Positions 52,463 to 61,032 of a stretch of DNA of 64,000 nucleotides are shown piece after piece. Within the stretch, counting starts at the first letter, position 1. The number at the start of each line of letters is the position of its first letter. Source of the stretch: Glaciecola amylolytica (GTDB lineage: Bacteria > Bacteroidota > Bacteroidia > Flavobacteriales_D > Crocinitomicaceae); the NCBI GenBank assembly GCA_003856375.1, contig CP034120.1, positions 2,232,001 through 2,296,000 on the forward strand, read 5' to 3'. The notes beneath the pieces were generated by a model. It had not been told where the DNA came from. It was given only the letters and a program-made list of their open reading frames with translations, and made no database searches. The position numbers were made by a program, and so were the translations under genes.

Positions 52463-53137
52463 CTACAATGGGTCAAAATGAAAAGAAAACGCTTTCGTAT
52501 CTACCGGATTTTCGAATAAATCAGGATAATAAGCTTGCATTTCACGATGCATCAATTCGAAGGGAATATCCGGGAATTCGCCATAAAAATGCAGGTATTC
52601 CATAAATTGATTCTCACCGACATAGGCCTGAAAGAGTGAATCCTTGCTTCCATCCCACTCCAACAGTGGAACAGCACTCAGTTTACAGATTCGCGGGTCG
52701 AAAGCAGGCGTACATTTACTCCATTTTCCATCGATCCAAACTTCTACATAACCGTGAAAAACAATTTCATCCCGTTTCAGGTAGGATTTTAGTTTTTCCA
52801 CTCCAATGTGATTTTTCACGATTCCGAAGCCCAATCTGGCAGGAAACCCGAAGGAACGGAAACAAGCACAGGCCAAAAGCGATTTTTCGACACACCAGGC
52901 ACGTTTCTTTAAAGCCACTACACTTGCTTTCAAAGTATCTCTTCTCAAATCCAGGTGATACGGATCATACAGAAACGAATCACGCACAGCTTCATAAATA
53001 GCAACTGCCTGTTGTCTCTGGTCTTCAAAAACCGGAATTCCAGCTATAAATTGCTTTACTTCCGGGCTCGAAAAATCCACATGAGGTGTTTCAGCCAGAT
53101 ATTCATCCCAATTTTCAGCGCCTGTTTGCTCATTCAT
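52463..53137 (-). CDS. Transglutaminase-like cysteine protease fold protein (224 aa)
   Basis: A transglutaminase-core protein with the catalytic triad in order: cysteine in KKRAWCVEKSLLACACFR (near residue 82), histidine in VFHGYVEVWIDGKW (near 128), aspartate in CTPAFDPRICK (near 148). There is no signal peptide, so it is presumably cytoplasmic. Such proteins are mostly peptidases or amidases; substrate unknown. It converges with the SpoIIE-type gene (3 bp apart) and is divergent from a membrane protein gene 26 bp away. Confidence 0.88.
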   Translation of the reverse strand: MNEQTGAENWDEYLAETPHVDFSSPEVKQFIAGIPVFEDQRQQAVAIYEAVRDSFLYDPYHLDLRRDTLKASVVALKKRAWCVEKSLLACACFRSFGFPARLGFGIVKNHIGVEKLKSYLKRDEIVFHGYVEVWIDGKWSKCTPAFDPRICKLSAVPLLEWDGSKDSLFQAYVGENQFMEYLHFYGEFPDIPFELMHREMQAYYPDLFENPVDTKAFSFHFDPL

Positions 53138-53163
53138 ACTGCGAAATTAACTAAATTCGCTAA

Positions 53164-53772
53164 GTGACTGATTCGAATAAAAAACATACTTTTCGCGAAG
53201 GATTTGAGGCACATCTTGAAAGTCCTATTCCGATACTGACCAGAGTCGGAAGTTTCATTTTTGGAAAAAAAATCCCGGATTCGTACACCAAAATCAGTTT
53301 CTACCTCGGAATTACCATCTGGATCATTTTCTTAGTCTGGATCATTCTCGGATACATGGTTTTGACAAATACCAGCTGGATTGAACAGGAAAAAGGGCTG
53401 GATATTCACAAACTCATTACGAGCAGAGGAACAGAACTTGGTTTCACCGGTGATGATTTTCAAAGCAATCTGATCTTGTTCTACAACGTAGCCATAATGG
53501 CCTGGGCGGGTATTTTTGTCGGTCTGGCACTTCAATGGCGCAAAAGTCCCTATTTTATTTATTTCATCTGGATCTCCGGCGCAGTTTACCTGCTTGGAAT
53601 GTGGTTTCTTCTGGGATTCTCATACTGGTACAACGACACCACCCTTTTTGACAAAATTGCCTTTTTCTTTCTGATCGGTCATTCCAGTTTACACTACTAC
53701 TTTCTCAAAAAAGAAATGCTTGGAGAAAAGGTTAATTTCTTCGGAATTGAAGAACAAGAGGACGATGAATAG
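53164..53772 (+). CDS. Hypothetical four-helix membrane protein (202 aa)
   Basis: Not recognised as a named family. It has a soluble N-terminus of about 45 residues and four transmembrane helices at about 47-70, 105-122, 129-150 and 155-172, the last followed by a soluble acidic tail (FGIEEQEDDE). The start is GTG at 53164; no ATG fits before the first helix. A TAAATTCG (one mismatch to TAnnTTTG) lies 9 nt upstream. It is divergent from the transglutaminase gene and converges with aroK 3 bp away. Confidence 0.72.
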   Translation: MTDSNKKHTFREGFEAHLESPIPILTRVGSFIFGKKIPDSYTKISFYLGITIWIIFLVWIILGYMVLTNTSWIEQEKGLDIHKLITSRGTELGFTGDDFQSNLILFYNVAIMAWAGIFVGLALQWRKSPYFIYFIWISGAVYLLGMWFLLGFSYWYNDTTLFDKIAFFFLIGHSSLHYYFLKKEMLGEKVNFFGIEEQEDDE

Positions 53773-53775
53773 CAA

Positions 53776-54306
53776 CTAAAAACTAAGTTTAATTAGTTCT
53801 TTTTCAATCTTATCAACTAATTCATTAGGTTTATTTCGTTCATTCGGCATAATCAGTTTTGCCTGCTTGTAATATTGAACGCGTTCACTCAATAAACTTT
53901 CTATAAAAGGATGAAATTCAGCATCATTGAGGTCTTTCAACTTCGGGCGAAACTCACGTTCCAATTTTAATCGTTGAATCAAAGTCAATAAACTAACATT
54001 CAAATAAATAGATAACCCAATTTGATGTATTAATTCAAGTGAATTTTCGATTGCAGGAAGTCCGCCTCCCAGTGAAATAACGGATTTTTCAAAGTCTTTG
54101 GATGCATTCAGAAAAGCCCACTCCTCTTCTCTGAAAAAGGCTTCTCCTTTGGTCTCAAAAATCTCACCAACCGATTTCCCGTTCCGTTCTTCGATCCACT
54201 TATCGGAATCCACAAAAGGAAGATTCAAATGATCTGCTAAAAGTTTTCCAACGGTTGTTTTACCGCTGCCCATAAACCCGATTAAAAAAATATGTTTTGG
54301 TGTCAT
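53776..54306 (-). CDS. aroK: Shikimate kinase (176 aa)
   Basis: Phosphorylates shikimate at the 3-OH in the route to chorismate. The P-loop GFMGSGKTTVGK (about 10-21), shikimate-binding FVDSDKWIEERNGKSVGEIF (about 31-50), REEEWAFL and the strand SLGGGLPAIE (about 77-86) are all present, as is the lid arginine region REFRPKL. Length is normal. It begins 7 bp after the class V aminotransferase gene ends on the same strand, so the two are probably co-transcribed. Confidence 0.94.
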   Translation of the reverse strand: MTPKHIFLIGFMGSGKTTVGKLLADHLNLPFVDSDKWIEERNGKSVGEIFETKGEAFFREEEWAFLNASKDFEKSVISLGGGLPAIENSLELIHQIGLSIYLNVSLLTLIQRLKLEREFRPKLKDLNDAEFHPFIESLLSERVQYYKQAKLIMPNERNKPNELVDKIEKELIKLSF

Positions 54307-54313
54307 TCTGAAA

Positions 54314-55465
54314 TCAATAAATTAATCCTCTTGAAAGTAATTCCTTCAATGCCTGTTCTAACTTCAGCAAGTCATTTTCATCGTTGAAGGCGTTGATTGA
54401 AAAACGAACATAACTCTGTCCGTTTTGGGTCATTACCGGAATTTCGATTTTAAACTCGTTGTAAAGAATGTTTTTCAACTCAAACGGATCTTTGCAGCGA
54501 ACCGGAATACTTCCCATTTGTCCGATAAAATCATCTGTTACAGGCGCTAAAGGTGCAGATCCGACCAGTTCACATAAGCGGGGAAGCCATTTGTGAACGA
54601 GCAAACGATTCGTTTCAGCCCATCCCCACCAATCGTTCACCTTCATAAATCCGATGGCTTCAGGAATGGTCAGATAGGCAGAAAAATCACGTGTTCCGCT
54701 AAACTGATGATAATCCAGAAACTGAGAATGACTCGGGAAATCTGCCTGATATCCCCAACTCACGATCAAAGGATTTAAGTCGTTCTGAAATTTGCGTTTC
54801 ACGAACAAAAAACTCGATCCTTTCGGTGTCAGCATCCACTTATGACACGCTCCGGTATAAAAATCAACATCCAGAGCGGTCAGATCTAAGGGAATATGCC
54901 CCGGAACGTGTGCTCCGTCAATGAAAACAGGAATTCCTCTTTGCTTTGCTTCCTCACAAATCTCTTTTGCGGGCAAAATTAAGCCCGTAGCGGAAGTTAT
55001 CTGAGAGAGAAAGACCAATTTAGTGTTCGGACTAAATCCCTTCCGGAAATCGGCTAAAAATGCGTCTTTGCTTTCTAAGGGCAAAGAAATCGGTTGTTTT
55101 ACATAGTTCGCCCCTTTTTCGCCGCAATAAAAATCCCAGGTTCTGTCGCAGGCTCCGTATTCGATATTGGTCGTTAAAACCTCATCTCCGGGCTTCAGAT
55201 CAAGCGATCGGGCCACAATATTCACTGCATAAGTCGGATTCGGGACATACACCAAATCATCCGGATGACAATTCAGATATTCCGCCAGTGAAACTCTGCT
55301 TTGTTTCAGATATTCCGGACCTCTATTGACAATGAACTGAACGGGTTCGAACTCCAATTCTCTCTGAAATTGCTGATAAGCTTCGAAAACAGGCTTCGGA
55401 GTTGCTCCAAACGAACCAAAGTTCAAAAAAGTAATGTCTTCTCTAAGTAAAAACTGATCTTTCAT
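54314..55465 (-). CDS. PLP-dependent class V aminotransferase (383 aa)
   Basis: A fold-type I PLP enzyme of the isopenicillin-N-epimerase-like branch. Motifs are FLNFGSFGATPKPVFEAYQQ near the start, VPNPTYAVNIVARSL, the PLP aspartate in VFIDGAHVPGHIPLDL (about 180), and the Schiff-base lysine in TGACHKWMLTPKGSSFL (about 210). The reaction is unknown; relatives include epimerases, cysteine lyases and desulfurase-like enzymes. I use the ATG at 55465; the longer frame begins with TTG. It is followed by aroK and preceded by pepT on the same strand. Confidence 0.87.
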   Translation of the reverse strand: MKDQFLLREDITFLNFGSFGATPKPVFEAYQQFQRELEFEPVQFIVNRGPEYLKQSRVSLAEYLNCHPDDLVYVPNPTYAVNIVARSLDLKPGDEVLTTNIEYGACDRTWDFYCGEKGANYVKQPISLPLESKDAFLADFRKGFSPNTKLVFLSQITSATGLILPAKEICEEAKQRGIPVFIDGAHVPGHIPLDLTALDVDFYTGACHKWMLTPKGSSFLFVKRKFQNDLNPLIVSWGYQADFPSHSQFLDYHQFSGTRDFSAYLTIPEAIGFMKVNDWWGWAETNRLLVHKWLPRLCELVGSAPLAPVTDDFIGQMGSIPVRCKDPFELKNILYNEFKIEIPVMTQNGQSYVRFSINAFNDENDLLKLEQALKELLSRGLIY

Positions 55466-55491
55466 TTTAACCAATTACAAGTGACGAATTA

Positions 55492-56775
55492 CTAATGTTT
55501 TTCCCAAATCTGCACCAATTCGATCAAGGTATCGACCGCTTTCTGCATATCCTGAACACTCACGTATTCGTGCCGGCTGTGAATGGCCATTTCTCCTGTG
55601 AAGATATTCGGACAAGGCAAGCCCATAAACGACATACGCGAACCATCGGTTCCTCCACGAATGATTGTTGGTTTTGGTGTAAGTCCTGCATTTTCCATTG
55701 CCTGAATGGCATAATCCGTCACAAAAGGAACGTCCTGAATGATTTCCTTCATATTCCGGTATTGTTCCGTCACTTTCGACGTATAAGCCGCTCCGGGGAA
55801 TTTTGCAATCACCTCTTTCAGGATTCCTTCCAAACGCGTTTCGTATTCAGCCAGTTTAGCTGTTATGTGGTCACGAATAATGAAACTCACAGTCACTTCT
55901 TCCAAACCTCCTGAAATTGCAGTCGGATGCACAAATCCTTCTCTCCCGCCCGTTGTTTCGGGGCTCCATTCATTTTTCGGAAGCGCATCCAAAAATGCTC
56001 CTGCCACTTTCATCGCATGAACCATTTTTCCTTTTGCATAACCCGGGTGAGCGCTTACGCCTGAAATCACAAAAGTCATCGCATCTGCCGAAAACGATTC
56101 GTCTTCAATTGCTCCCAATTCTCCCGAATCCAGCGTATATCCGAAATCTGCGTTGAGTCTTTCCATGTCCAATTGCTCTACTCCACGACCAACTTCTTCG
56201 TCTGGTGTGAACAAAATACGGATCTTTCCATGCGGAATTTCCGGCTTTTTCATCAATTGCTGAGCCAGATCCATAATAATGGCAACTCCGGCCTTATCGT
56301 CTGCACCCAACAAAGTCAAACCGGAAGCCGTGATCAGATCATCCCCGATTTTTTCTTTCAGATACGGATGTCTTTCAACGGTAATAATCTGCGTCGGATC
56401 ATCCGGCAAAGTAATCGGTGCTCCCGAATAATTGCGGTGTACGATTGGTTTCACGTCTGTTCCCGAGCAATCCGGAGCAGTGTCCATGTGCGAACAGAAA
56501 CAAATGGTCGGAATTCCTTCTTTTGCGGAAGTAGCCGGAATAGTTGCATATACATAACCCCATTGATCGGCTTCTGCATCTTCAATTCCGATACTCTTCA
56601 ACTCTTTGACCAACAAATGAGACAAATCTTTTTGTTTTTCACTGGAAGGAAAAGAAGGGGAATTCGGATCGGCTGTCGTATCGATCTGAACATAACGAAC
56701 AAAGCGTTCTTCTACGGAGTATGGTGCATTTTTCATCAATGATTCTATTTTCGATAAAGTTAACCGTTTTGTCAT
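55492..56775 (-). CDS. pepT: Tripeptide aminopeptidase PepT (427 aa)
   Basis: A zinc M20B peptidase that removes the N-terminal residue of tripeptides in the cytoplasm. Zinc and catalytic segments are FCSHMDTAPDCSG, TLLGADDKAGVAIIMDL (about 150), LFTPDEEVGRGVEQLD (about 185), the dimerisation domain with VSAHPGYAKGKMVHA (about 225), and the late IRGGTDGSRMSFMGLPCPNI and HSRHEYVSVQDM. The set identifies PepT among M20 peptidases. ATG choices are 56775 (used here) and 56736, the latter closer to the usual family start (before ERFVRYV); a GTG at 56793 also fits the frame. Confidence 0.92.
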   Translation of the reverse strand: MTKRLTLSKIESLMKNAPYSVEERFVRYVQIDTTADPNSPSFPSSEKQKDLSHLLVKELKSIGIEDAEADQWGYVYATIPATSAKEGIPTICFCSHMDTAPDCSGTDVKPIVHRNYSGAPITLPDDPTQIITVERHPYLKEKIGDDLITASGLTLLGADDKAGVAIIMDLAQQLMKKPEIPHGKIRILFTPDEEVGRGVEQLDMERLNADFGYTLDSGELGAIEDESFSADAMTFVISGVSAHPGYAKGKMVHAMKVAGAFLDALPKNEWSPETTGGREGFVHPTAISGGLEEVTVSFIIRDHITAKLAEYETRLEGILKEVIAKFPGAAYTSKVTEQYRNMKEIIQDVPFVTDYAIQAMENAGLTPKPTIIRGGTDGSRMSFMGLPCPNIFTGEMAIHSRHEYVSVQDMQKAVDTLIELVQIWEKH

Positions 56776-56812
56776 TTCTGACTTCCGTTTCACAAAAGTT
56801 CTGGCACAAAAA

Positions 56813-56848
56813 AATCCCCGAAACAGTTATAAACTGGTTTCGGGGATT
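56813..56848 (-). terminator. Terminator after the HugZ/HutZ-like gene
   Basis: A 12-bp perfect stem (AATCCCCGAAAC at 56813-56824, GTTTCGGGGATT at 56837-56848), extended by four more pairs, is followed on the minus strand by a run of T. It lies 17 bp after the stop at 56866. Confidence 0.9.
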
Positions 56849-56865
56849 CCTATTTCTTTGAAATC

Positions 56866-57399
56866 TTACTTGGAAGATTTTTCCGCAACCTGGTGGTTGA
56901 TATCATTTCTATGTTGAAGAATTTCAAGATTTTCATCTACAAAGTAAGCACTTCCGAAACCATTCACATAAGCACCTTTTTTGGTAGTGAGCTCGATCAT
57001 GATAAAATCCTGCATTCCAACCAGAATATCCAAAATTTTACCGTGAGCTGTTTGCAATGCTGTCACTGCTTCAGACCATTCTGCCGTATCGCGAGCGATT
57101 TCTCTGGTCGAAACATCCAACGTTAAACGGTGACGGGCATAAATTTGCTTTGTTGCAGATTCATCTTCAATAAACATCGCAGAAACTTTCCCGATTTCTT
57201 TCAAATTCTTGGTATGACGCGCCATAAATGACACCAAAATGAAGAATTTGTTTCCTGAACGTGCAAACGGAGCATAGCTCGCTGTTGGATTTCCATCAGC
57301 ATCAACAGTTGCAAGAATCAATGATTGACATTCTGCGATCAGTTCATTTACTTTCGGTTCAACCGGTTTAGTTTGTTGCGAATTTGCTTGTGATTCCAT
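56866..57399 (-). CDS. HugZ/HutZ-like pyridoxamine-phosphate-oxidase-fold haem protein (177 aa)
   Basis: A split-barrel protein of the HugZ/HutZ group, which binds haem and degrades it to release iron in other bacteria. LILATVDADGNPTASYAPFA (about 32-51), FILVSFMARHTKNLKEIG, SAMFIEDESATKQIYARHRL (about 95-114) and the C-terminal GFGSAYFVDEN match that group, whereas the flavin-phosphate residues of true PdxH are not evident. It lacks the long C-terminal extension of HugZ. Four 11-bp direct repeats lie 24-67 bp upstream and suggest tight transcriptional control. It has its own terminator. Confidence 0.82.
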   Translation of the reverse strand: MESQANSQQTKPVEPKVNELIAECQSLILATVDADGNPTASYAPFARSGNKFFILVSFMARHTKNLKEIGKVSAMFIEDESATKQIYARHRLTLDVSTREIARDTAEWSEAVTALQTAHGKILDILVGMQDFIMIELTTKKGAYVNGFGSAYFVDENLEILQHRNDINHQVAEKSSK

Positions 57400-57422
57400 G
57401 TATTTTAAATTTATTATTCAAT

Positions 57423-57466
57423 TTTTATGACAATTCTATGACAGTTTTCTGACAATTCTCTGACAA
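57423..57466 (-). promoter_or_regulatory. Four tandem 11-bp direct repeats upstream of the HugZ/HutZ-like gene
   Basis: Read on the minus strand, the units are TTGTCAGAGAA, TTGTCAGAAAA, CTGTCATAGAA and TTGTCATAAAA, exactly 11 bp apart with no spacer, so all TGTCA cores lie on one face of the helix. The array ends 24 bp before the ATG. It looks like an operator for a multimeric regulator. No matching copies were noticed elsewhere in the window. Confidence 0.6.
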
Positions 57467-57700
57467 AAGTAATGAAACCTTCACTTCCAATCTCTAAATC
57501 GGGGAATTTAATTAGATCAGATTTGCGAATTTTAACGATTTATCGAAATCAACGGGATATCGGAATCACCAGAAACTAATTATTTTGGGAGGTTTTATAA
57601 GAGAATTTAGGGGATGATACTAAACATCCTTTACGTTCTTCTGTGTAATCATGGGGAAACTTCAAAAAATCACTTATCTTGTTGTAGAAAACAAAAAAAC

Positions 57701-58018
57701 ATGAAAGAACAATTCATCGATATTCCATTAGTGAAAAATGAAGCAAAAAAACGATTTGAAATAGAGATCGACGGTCACTTTGCTTTTATCAATTATGGTG
57801 AAACAGGAAAACAAATTGCCTTGGTGCACACGGAAGCTGAACCGGAATTGGCCGGAACGGGAGCTGCAGTTGCCGTAGTTGAAAAAACACTTGAATGGAT
57901 CGAAACAAACGGATATTCCTTACTTCCCTTTTGTCCGTATGTATTCAGTTATATCAAAAGACATCCGGAATGGAAACGAATCGTTGACCCGGGATTTATG
58001 AATTACAACGAATTGTAA
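57701..58018 (+). CDS. Small GNAT-like acetyltransferase, YidJ/NATD1 type (105 aa)
   Basis: A short GNAT-related protein of the NATD1/YjdJ type. FEIEIDGHFAFINYGETGKQ leads to the acetyl-CoA-binding segment TEAEPELAGTGAAVAVVEKTL (split: TEAEPELAGTG, AAVAVVEKTL) and the family-typical end LLPFCPYVFSYIKRHPEW. Length is normal for this minimal fold. I use the ATG at 57701 because the family starts here; the open frame extends 29 codons further upstream with no resemblance to the family. It lies 8 bp before the alpha/beta hydrolase gene and is probably co-transcribed with it. Confidence 0.85.
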   Translation: MKEQFIDIPLVKNEAKKRFEIEIDGHFAFINYGETGKQIALVHTEAEPELAGTGAAVAVVEKTLEWIETNGYSLLPFCPYVFSYIKRHPEWKRIVDPGFMNYNEL

Positions 58019-58026
58019 ATACTGGA

Positions 58027-58821
58027 ATGAAAACAAATGATAGTGAACCGTCAAGCACCGGATATTCCGATGTGAACGGAATCAAAATGTATTATGAAAT
58101 CTACGGAACAGGAAAACCCTTGGTTCTCATTCATGGTGGCGGATCAACGATTCAATCTTGTTTCGGAAAGGTGATTCCTTTGTTCGCAAAGAATCGGAAA
58201 GTCATTGCGCTTGAATTACAGGCTCATGGGCGCACAAACGACAGAGGAACGGATTCTTCATTCGAACAGGATGCTGACGATGTAGTTTCACTTCTTAAAA
58301 ATCTGGGAATCCCAAAAGCGGATTTTTTCGGATTCAGTAATGGTGGTACTACTACTCTTCAGATCGTTATTCGTTATCCGGAAATCGTCAACAAAATGGT
58401 TTTGGGATCGGCGCTTGCCAAACGAAACGGGGTTCCTGACTGGTTCTGGGGTTTCATGGAACAAGCAAGTCTGGAAAACATGCCTCCGCAATTGCAGGAA
58501 GCATATCTGAAAGTTTCTCCCAATCCGGACGGTTTACAGGTCATGCACGATCGCGACGCCAAAAGAATGGTTCATTTCAAAGATATTCCGGATGAACAGA
58601 TTACTTCTATTGAGGTTCCCTCATTAGTTCTTATAGCAGATAAAGATGTGATTACTCCGGAACACGCTCTTGAATTGCACCGACAAATCTCAAATTCCGA
58701 ATTGGCCATCATTCCGGGAGTTCACGGAGAATATATGGGTGAAATAACAACCATCGGCCCCGATTTCAAAGAAAGTGAGTTGGTTGTTCCGATCATTGAG
58801 AAATTCCTCAATAAAAACTGA
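58027..58821 (+). CDS. Alpha/beta hydrolase (264 aa)
   Basis: A single-domain alpha/beta-fold hydrolase without a signal peptide. The oxyanion strand LVLIHGGGSTIQSCFGKVIP (about 34-53), the nucleophile elbow GFSNGGTTTLQI (Ser near residue 102), the acid in LVLIADKDVITP (near 206) and the histidine in IIPGVHGEYMG (near 237) make up the triad. Substrates of such enzymes (esters, lactones, carboxylesters) cannot be told from sequence. A lid of about 50 residues lies between 125 and 190. It follows the small GNAT gene. Confidence 0.88.
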   Translation: MKTNDSEPSSTGYSDVNGIKMYYEIYGTGKPLVLIHGGGSTIQSCFGKVIPLFAKNRKVIALELQAHGRTNDRGTDSSFEQDADDVVSLLKNLGIPKADFFGFSNGGTTTLQIVIRYPEIVNKMVLGSALAKRNGVPDWFWGFMEQASLENMPPQLQEAYLKVSPNPDGLQVMHDRDAKRMVHFKDIPDEQITSIEVPSLVLIADKDVITPEHALELHRQISNSELAIIPGVHGEYMGEITTIGPDFKESELVVPIIEKFLNKN

Positions 58822-58847
58822 GTATCGAATTTGTAATTTGACTTCTT

Positions 58848-59543
58848 CTAACGATGTCCTCCCGCCAATTGGATGATTTCCTCTCTTTTGACGATGAAAA
58901 TCTTGCGTGTCTGCGTATCGATCAAACCTTCTTCTTTGAAATCTTTCAGTAAACGGATCAAAGTTTCGGTAGCTGTTCCCACGAAATTTGCCAAATCTTC
59001 TCTGGAAAGATTGATCGGCTCGTCGCCGTAAATATCTGCCAGAATCATCAATGAATAAGCCAGACGCTCGCGAACCGTTTTTTGTGCCAGATTGGTAATG
59101 AAAATGGCTCTTTCGCCCAATTCTTTGGATAATTCCTGAATCAATGAATTACGCAAACTGATGTTGGTATCCATCATATTCAGAAAATCGTCCTTGGAAA
59201 CGAAACACACATTGGAATCTTCCAGCGTTGTTGCAGAAAGCTTGTATGATTCGCCGCTCAGCATGGCTCTGAAGCCGATCACTTCTCCTGCTTTCGCGAT
59301 GTGAACAATCTGTTCTTTCCCCTCATCGCCTAAAGCATAAACCTTCACTTTTCCGTGGTTGATGCAAAAAACACCTCTCGGAAAACTTCCTTCCACAAAA
59401 ATGGTCTGATTCTTTTTATAAAACTGACAGGATTTATGGTGATTTAACTTTGTGACTTCATCAGGAGTAAATTGCCCGAAAAGACTATTTGTTCTGGCTG
59501 CACATGCGTCACAACTCACATGTTTATGCGATTTTTCCACCAT
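58848..59543 (-). CDS. Fnr-type oxygen-responsive transcriptional regulator (231 aa)
   Basis: Crp/Fnr protein with cysteines placed as in FNR: Cys-11 and Cys-14 (SCDAC), Cys-39 and Cys-113 (EDSNVC, aligned with Cys-122 of E. coli FNR LETSMVC), so an oxygen-labile [4Fe-4S] cluster is plausible, though the third ligand is displaced. The effector domain spans about 40-140. The winged helix is at about 170-225 with EDLANFVGTATETLIRLLKD as recognition part, keeping the Glu and Arg that read TTGAT-type half sites. It is divergent from hemN, and an Fnr-type box lies in the 118-bp gap, equally far from both predicted promoters. Confidence 0.9.
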   Translation of the reverse strand: MVEKSHKHVSCDACAARTNSLFGQFTPDEVTKLNHHKSCQFYKKNQTIFVEGSFPRGVFCINHGKVKVYALGDEGKEQIVHIAKAGEVIGFRAMLSGESYKLSATTLEDSNVCFVSKDDFLNMMDTNISLRNSLIQELSKELGERAIFITNLAQKTVRERLAYSLMILADIYGDEPINLSREDLANFVGTATETLIRLLKDFKEEGLIDTQTRKIFIVKREEIIQLAGGHR

Positions 59544-59571
59544 AAGCTTGTCTTCGTCAATTTATTTCCTG

Positions 59572-59579
59572 CGAAGTTA
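59572..59579 (-). promoter_or_regulatory. Probable -7 box of the Fnr-type gene
   Basis: TAACTTCG on the minus strand differs from TAnnTTTG by one base. It lies 24 nt from the Fnr-type box and 28 nt from the ATG at 59543. Confidence 0.4.
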
Positions 59580-59603
59580 GCTATTTTACTGATTCTATGA
59601 AAA

Positions 59604-59617
59604 CTGATGTACATCAT
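59604..59617. promoter_or_regulatory. Fnr-type operator in the divergent fnr-hemN gap
   Basis: CTGATGTACATCAT matches TTGAT-N4-ATCAA at 8 of 10 positions and has a perfect 12-bp palindrome at its centre (TGATGTACATCA). The centre lies about 41-42 bp upstream of the transcription start predicted from the hemN -7 box, the classic class II activator position. Confidence 0.7.
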
Positions 59618-59639
59618 TTTTTCAAGGTTTTGAACATTT

Positions 59640-59647
59640 TACTTTTG
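59640..59647 (+). promoter_or_regulatory. -7 box of hemN
   Basis: TACTTTTG is an exact TAnnTTTG, 14 nt before the hemN ATG and 22 nt after the Fnr-type box. No TTG is found 19 bp upstream, as expected for an activator-dependent promoter. Confidence 0.65.
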
Positions 59648-59661
59648 CAAAAAAGTTCGGT

Positions 59662-61017
59662 ATGACGGCAAGCGATTTAATTCAAAAATACAATGTTCCC
59701 GGACCGCGCTATACTTCTTACCCACCCGTTCCCTACTGGAATCTGCAGCAATGGGAAGCAAACGACTGGCTCTCTCTGGTGCGAAAAGCACAACATGCAG
59801 AAGCCGATAAAAAATTGTCTCTCTACATTCATCTTCCTTACTGTGACTCACTTTGCACCTTTTGCGGCTGTCACAAACACATCACCAAAAATCACCTGGT
59901 AGAAAGCCGCTACATCGATGCGGTTCTGAAAGAATGGCAGTTCATTGCGGGAAATCTCGATCCGGAAAGTGAAATCGAAGAAATCCATCTGGGTGGCGGA
60001 ACTCCGACTTTTTTCGCGGCTGATGAACTGGTTCGGCTTATTGAAGGATTGAACAAATTCCTGCCTTTCTCGAAAGAAGTAGAAATGAGTTTTGAAGCTC
60101 ACCCGAATTCAACAACGGAAGAACATCTGGAAAAACTTCATACGCTGGGTTTCAAGCGCATCAGTTTCGGGATTCAGGATTACGACCCGATTGTGCAAAC
60201 AGCCATTCATCGCATTCAATCCAAAGAACAGGTACTTTTCTGCCATGAAAATGCCCGGAAATCCGGTTACGAGAGCATTTCACACGATCTGGTTTTCGGC
60301 CTGCCGAAACAATCCATGGAAGGATTCAGAGATACTGTTGACCAAACAATCCGTCTAAAACCGGATCGGATTTCGCTTTACTCCTACGCTCACGTGCCCT
60401 GGGTAAAAGGAACCGGACAAAGAGGTTTTGACGAAGCAGATCTCCCGGATGCGGAGCTGAAACGCAGTTTATACGAATATGCCAAACGTCTTTTTCTGGA
60501 AGAAGGATACGTTGAAATCGGAATGGATCATTTTGCTTTGACGGGCGATGCTTTGGCTCTTGCCCTATCCGAAAAGAAACTTCACCGCAATTTCATGGGA
60601 TACACAACGACTCAGAATTCATTGCTGATTGGCCTCGGAATGTCAGCCATTTCGGATTGCAGGCTCGGTTTCGCACAAAATGAAAAAAACGTCAGCGATT
60701 ATTTAAAACGCGTTGAAAACAATGAGCTCCCGATTACCAAAGGACATCGATTAAATGAATCGGATTTGGAAATCCGGCAGCATATCCTCAATCTGATGTG
60801 TCATTTTGAGACAACGTTTCCCAAAGCAACCACATTGGATCGGAAAAAAACAGAAGAAAAACTCGCTGAAATGGTCAACGACGGCTTATTGACAATCCGT
60901 GGAGAAACAATTGAAGTTTCCAAAACAGGAATTCCCTTCGTCCGGAATTGCTGTATGGCTTTTGATTCATACTTTGAAAACGATATCGCAACAAGAAAGT
61001 TCAGCATGACGATCTAA
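59662..61017 (+). CDS. hemN: Oxygen-independent coproporphyrinogen III oxidase (451 aa)
   Basis: A radical SAM enzyme that converts coproporphyrinogen III to protoporphyrinogen IX when oxygen is scarce. The opening YNVPGPRYTSYPPVPYW (about 10-26) is specific to true HemN as opposed to the haem chaperone HemW. The iron-sulfur ligands are Cys-61, Cys-65 and Cys-68 in YCDSLCTFCGC, with Cys-70 also conserved in HemN. HLGGGTPTFF, ISFGIQDYDP and HDLVFGLPKQ follow, and the C-terminal HemN domain is complete. It is the first gene of an operon with the copper-type P-ATPase 15 bp downstream and is likely induced by the divergent Fnr-type regulator. Confidence 0.95.
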   Translation: MTASDLIQKYNVPGPRYTSYPPVPYWNLQQWEANDWLSLVRKAQHAEADKKLSLYIHLPYCDSLCTFCGCHKHITKNHLVESRYIDAVLKEWQFIAGNLDPESEIEEIHLGGGTPTFFAADELVRLIEGLNKFLPFSKEVEMSFEAHPNSTTEEHLEKLHTLGFKRISFGIQDYDPIVQTAIHRIQSKEQVLFCHENARKSGYESISHDLVFGLPKQSMEGFRDTVDQTIRLKPDRISLYSYAHVPWVKGTGQRGFDEADLPDAELKRSLYEYAKRLFLEEGYVEIGMDHFALTGDALALALSEKKLHRNFMGYTTTQNSLLIGLGMSAISDCRLGFAQNEKNVSDYLKRVENNELPITKGHRLNESDLEIRQHILNLMCHFETTFPKATTLDRKKTEEKLAEMVNDGLLTIRGETIEVSKTGIPFVRNCCMAFDSYFENDIATRKFSMTI

Positions 61018-61032
61018 ACTACAATCAAGCAA

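Noticed and set aside
57614-57700. 29-codon N-terminal extension of the small GNAT gene
   Set aside because: It does not resemble the family and contains no sensible signal or start context; the ATG at 57701 is the natural start.
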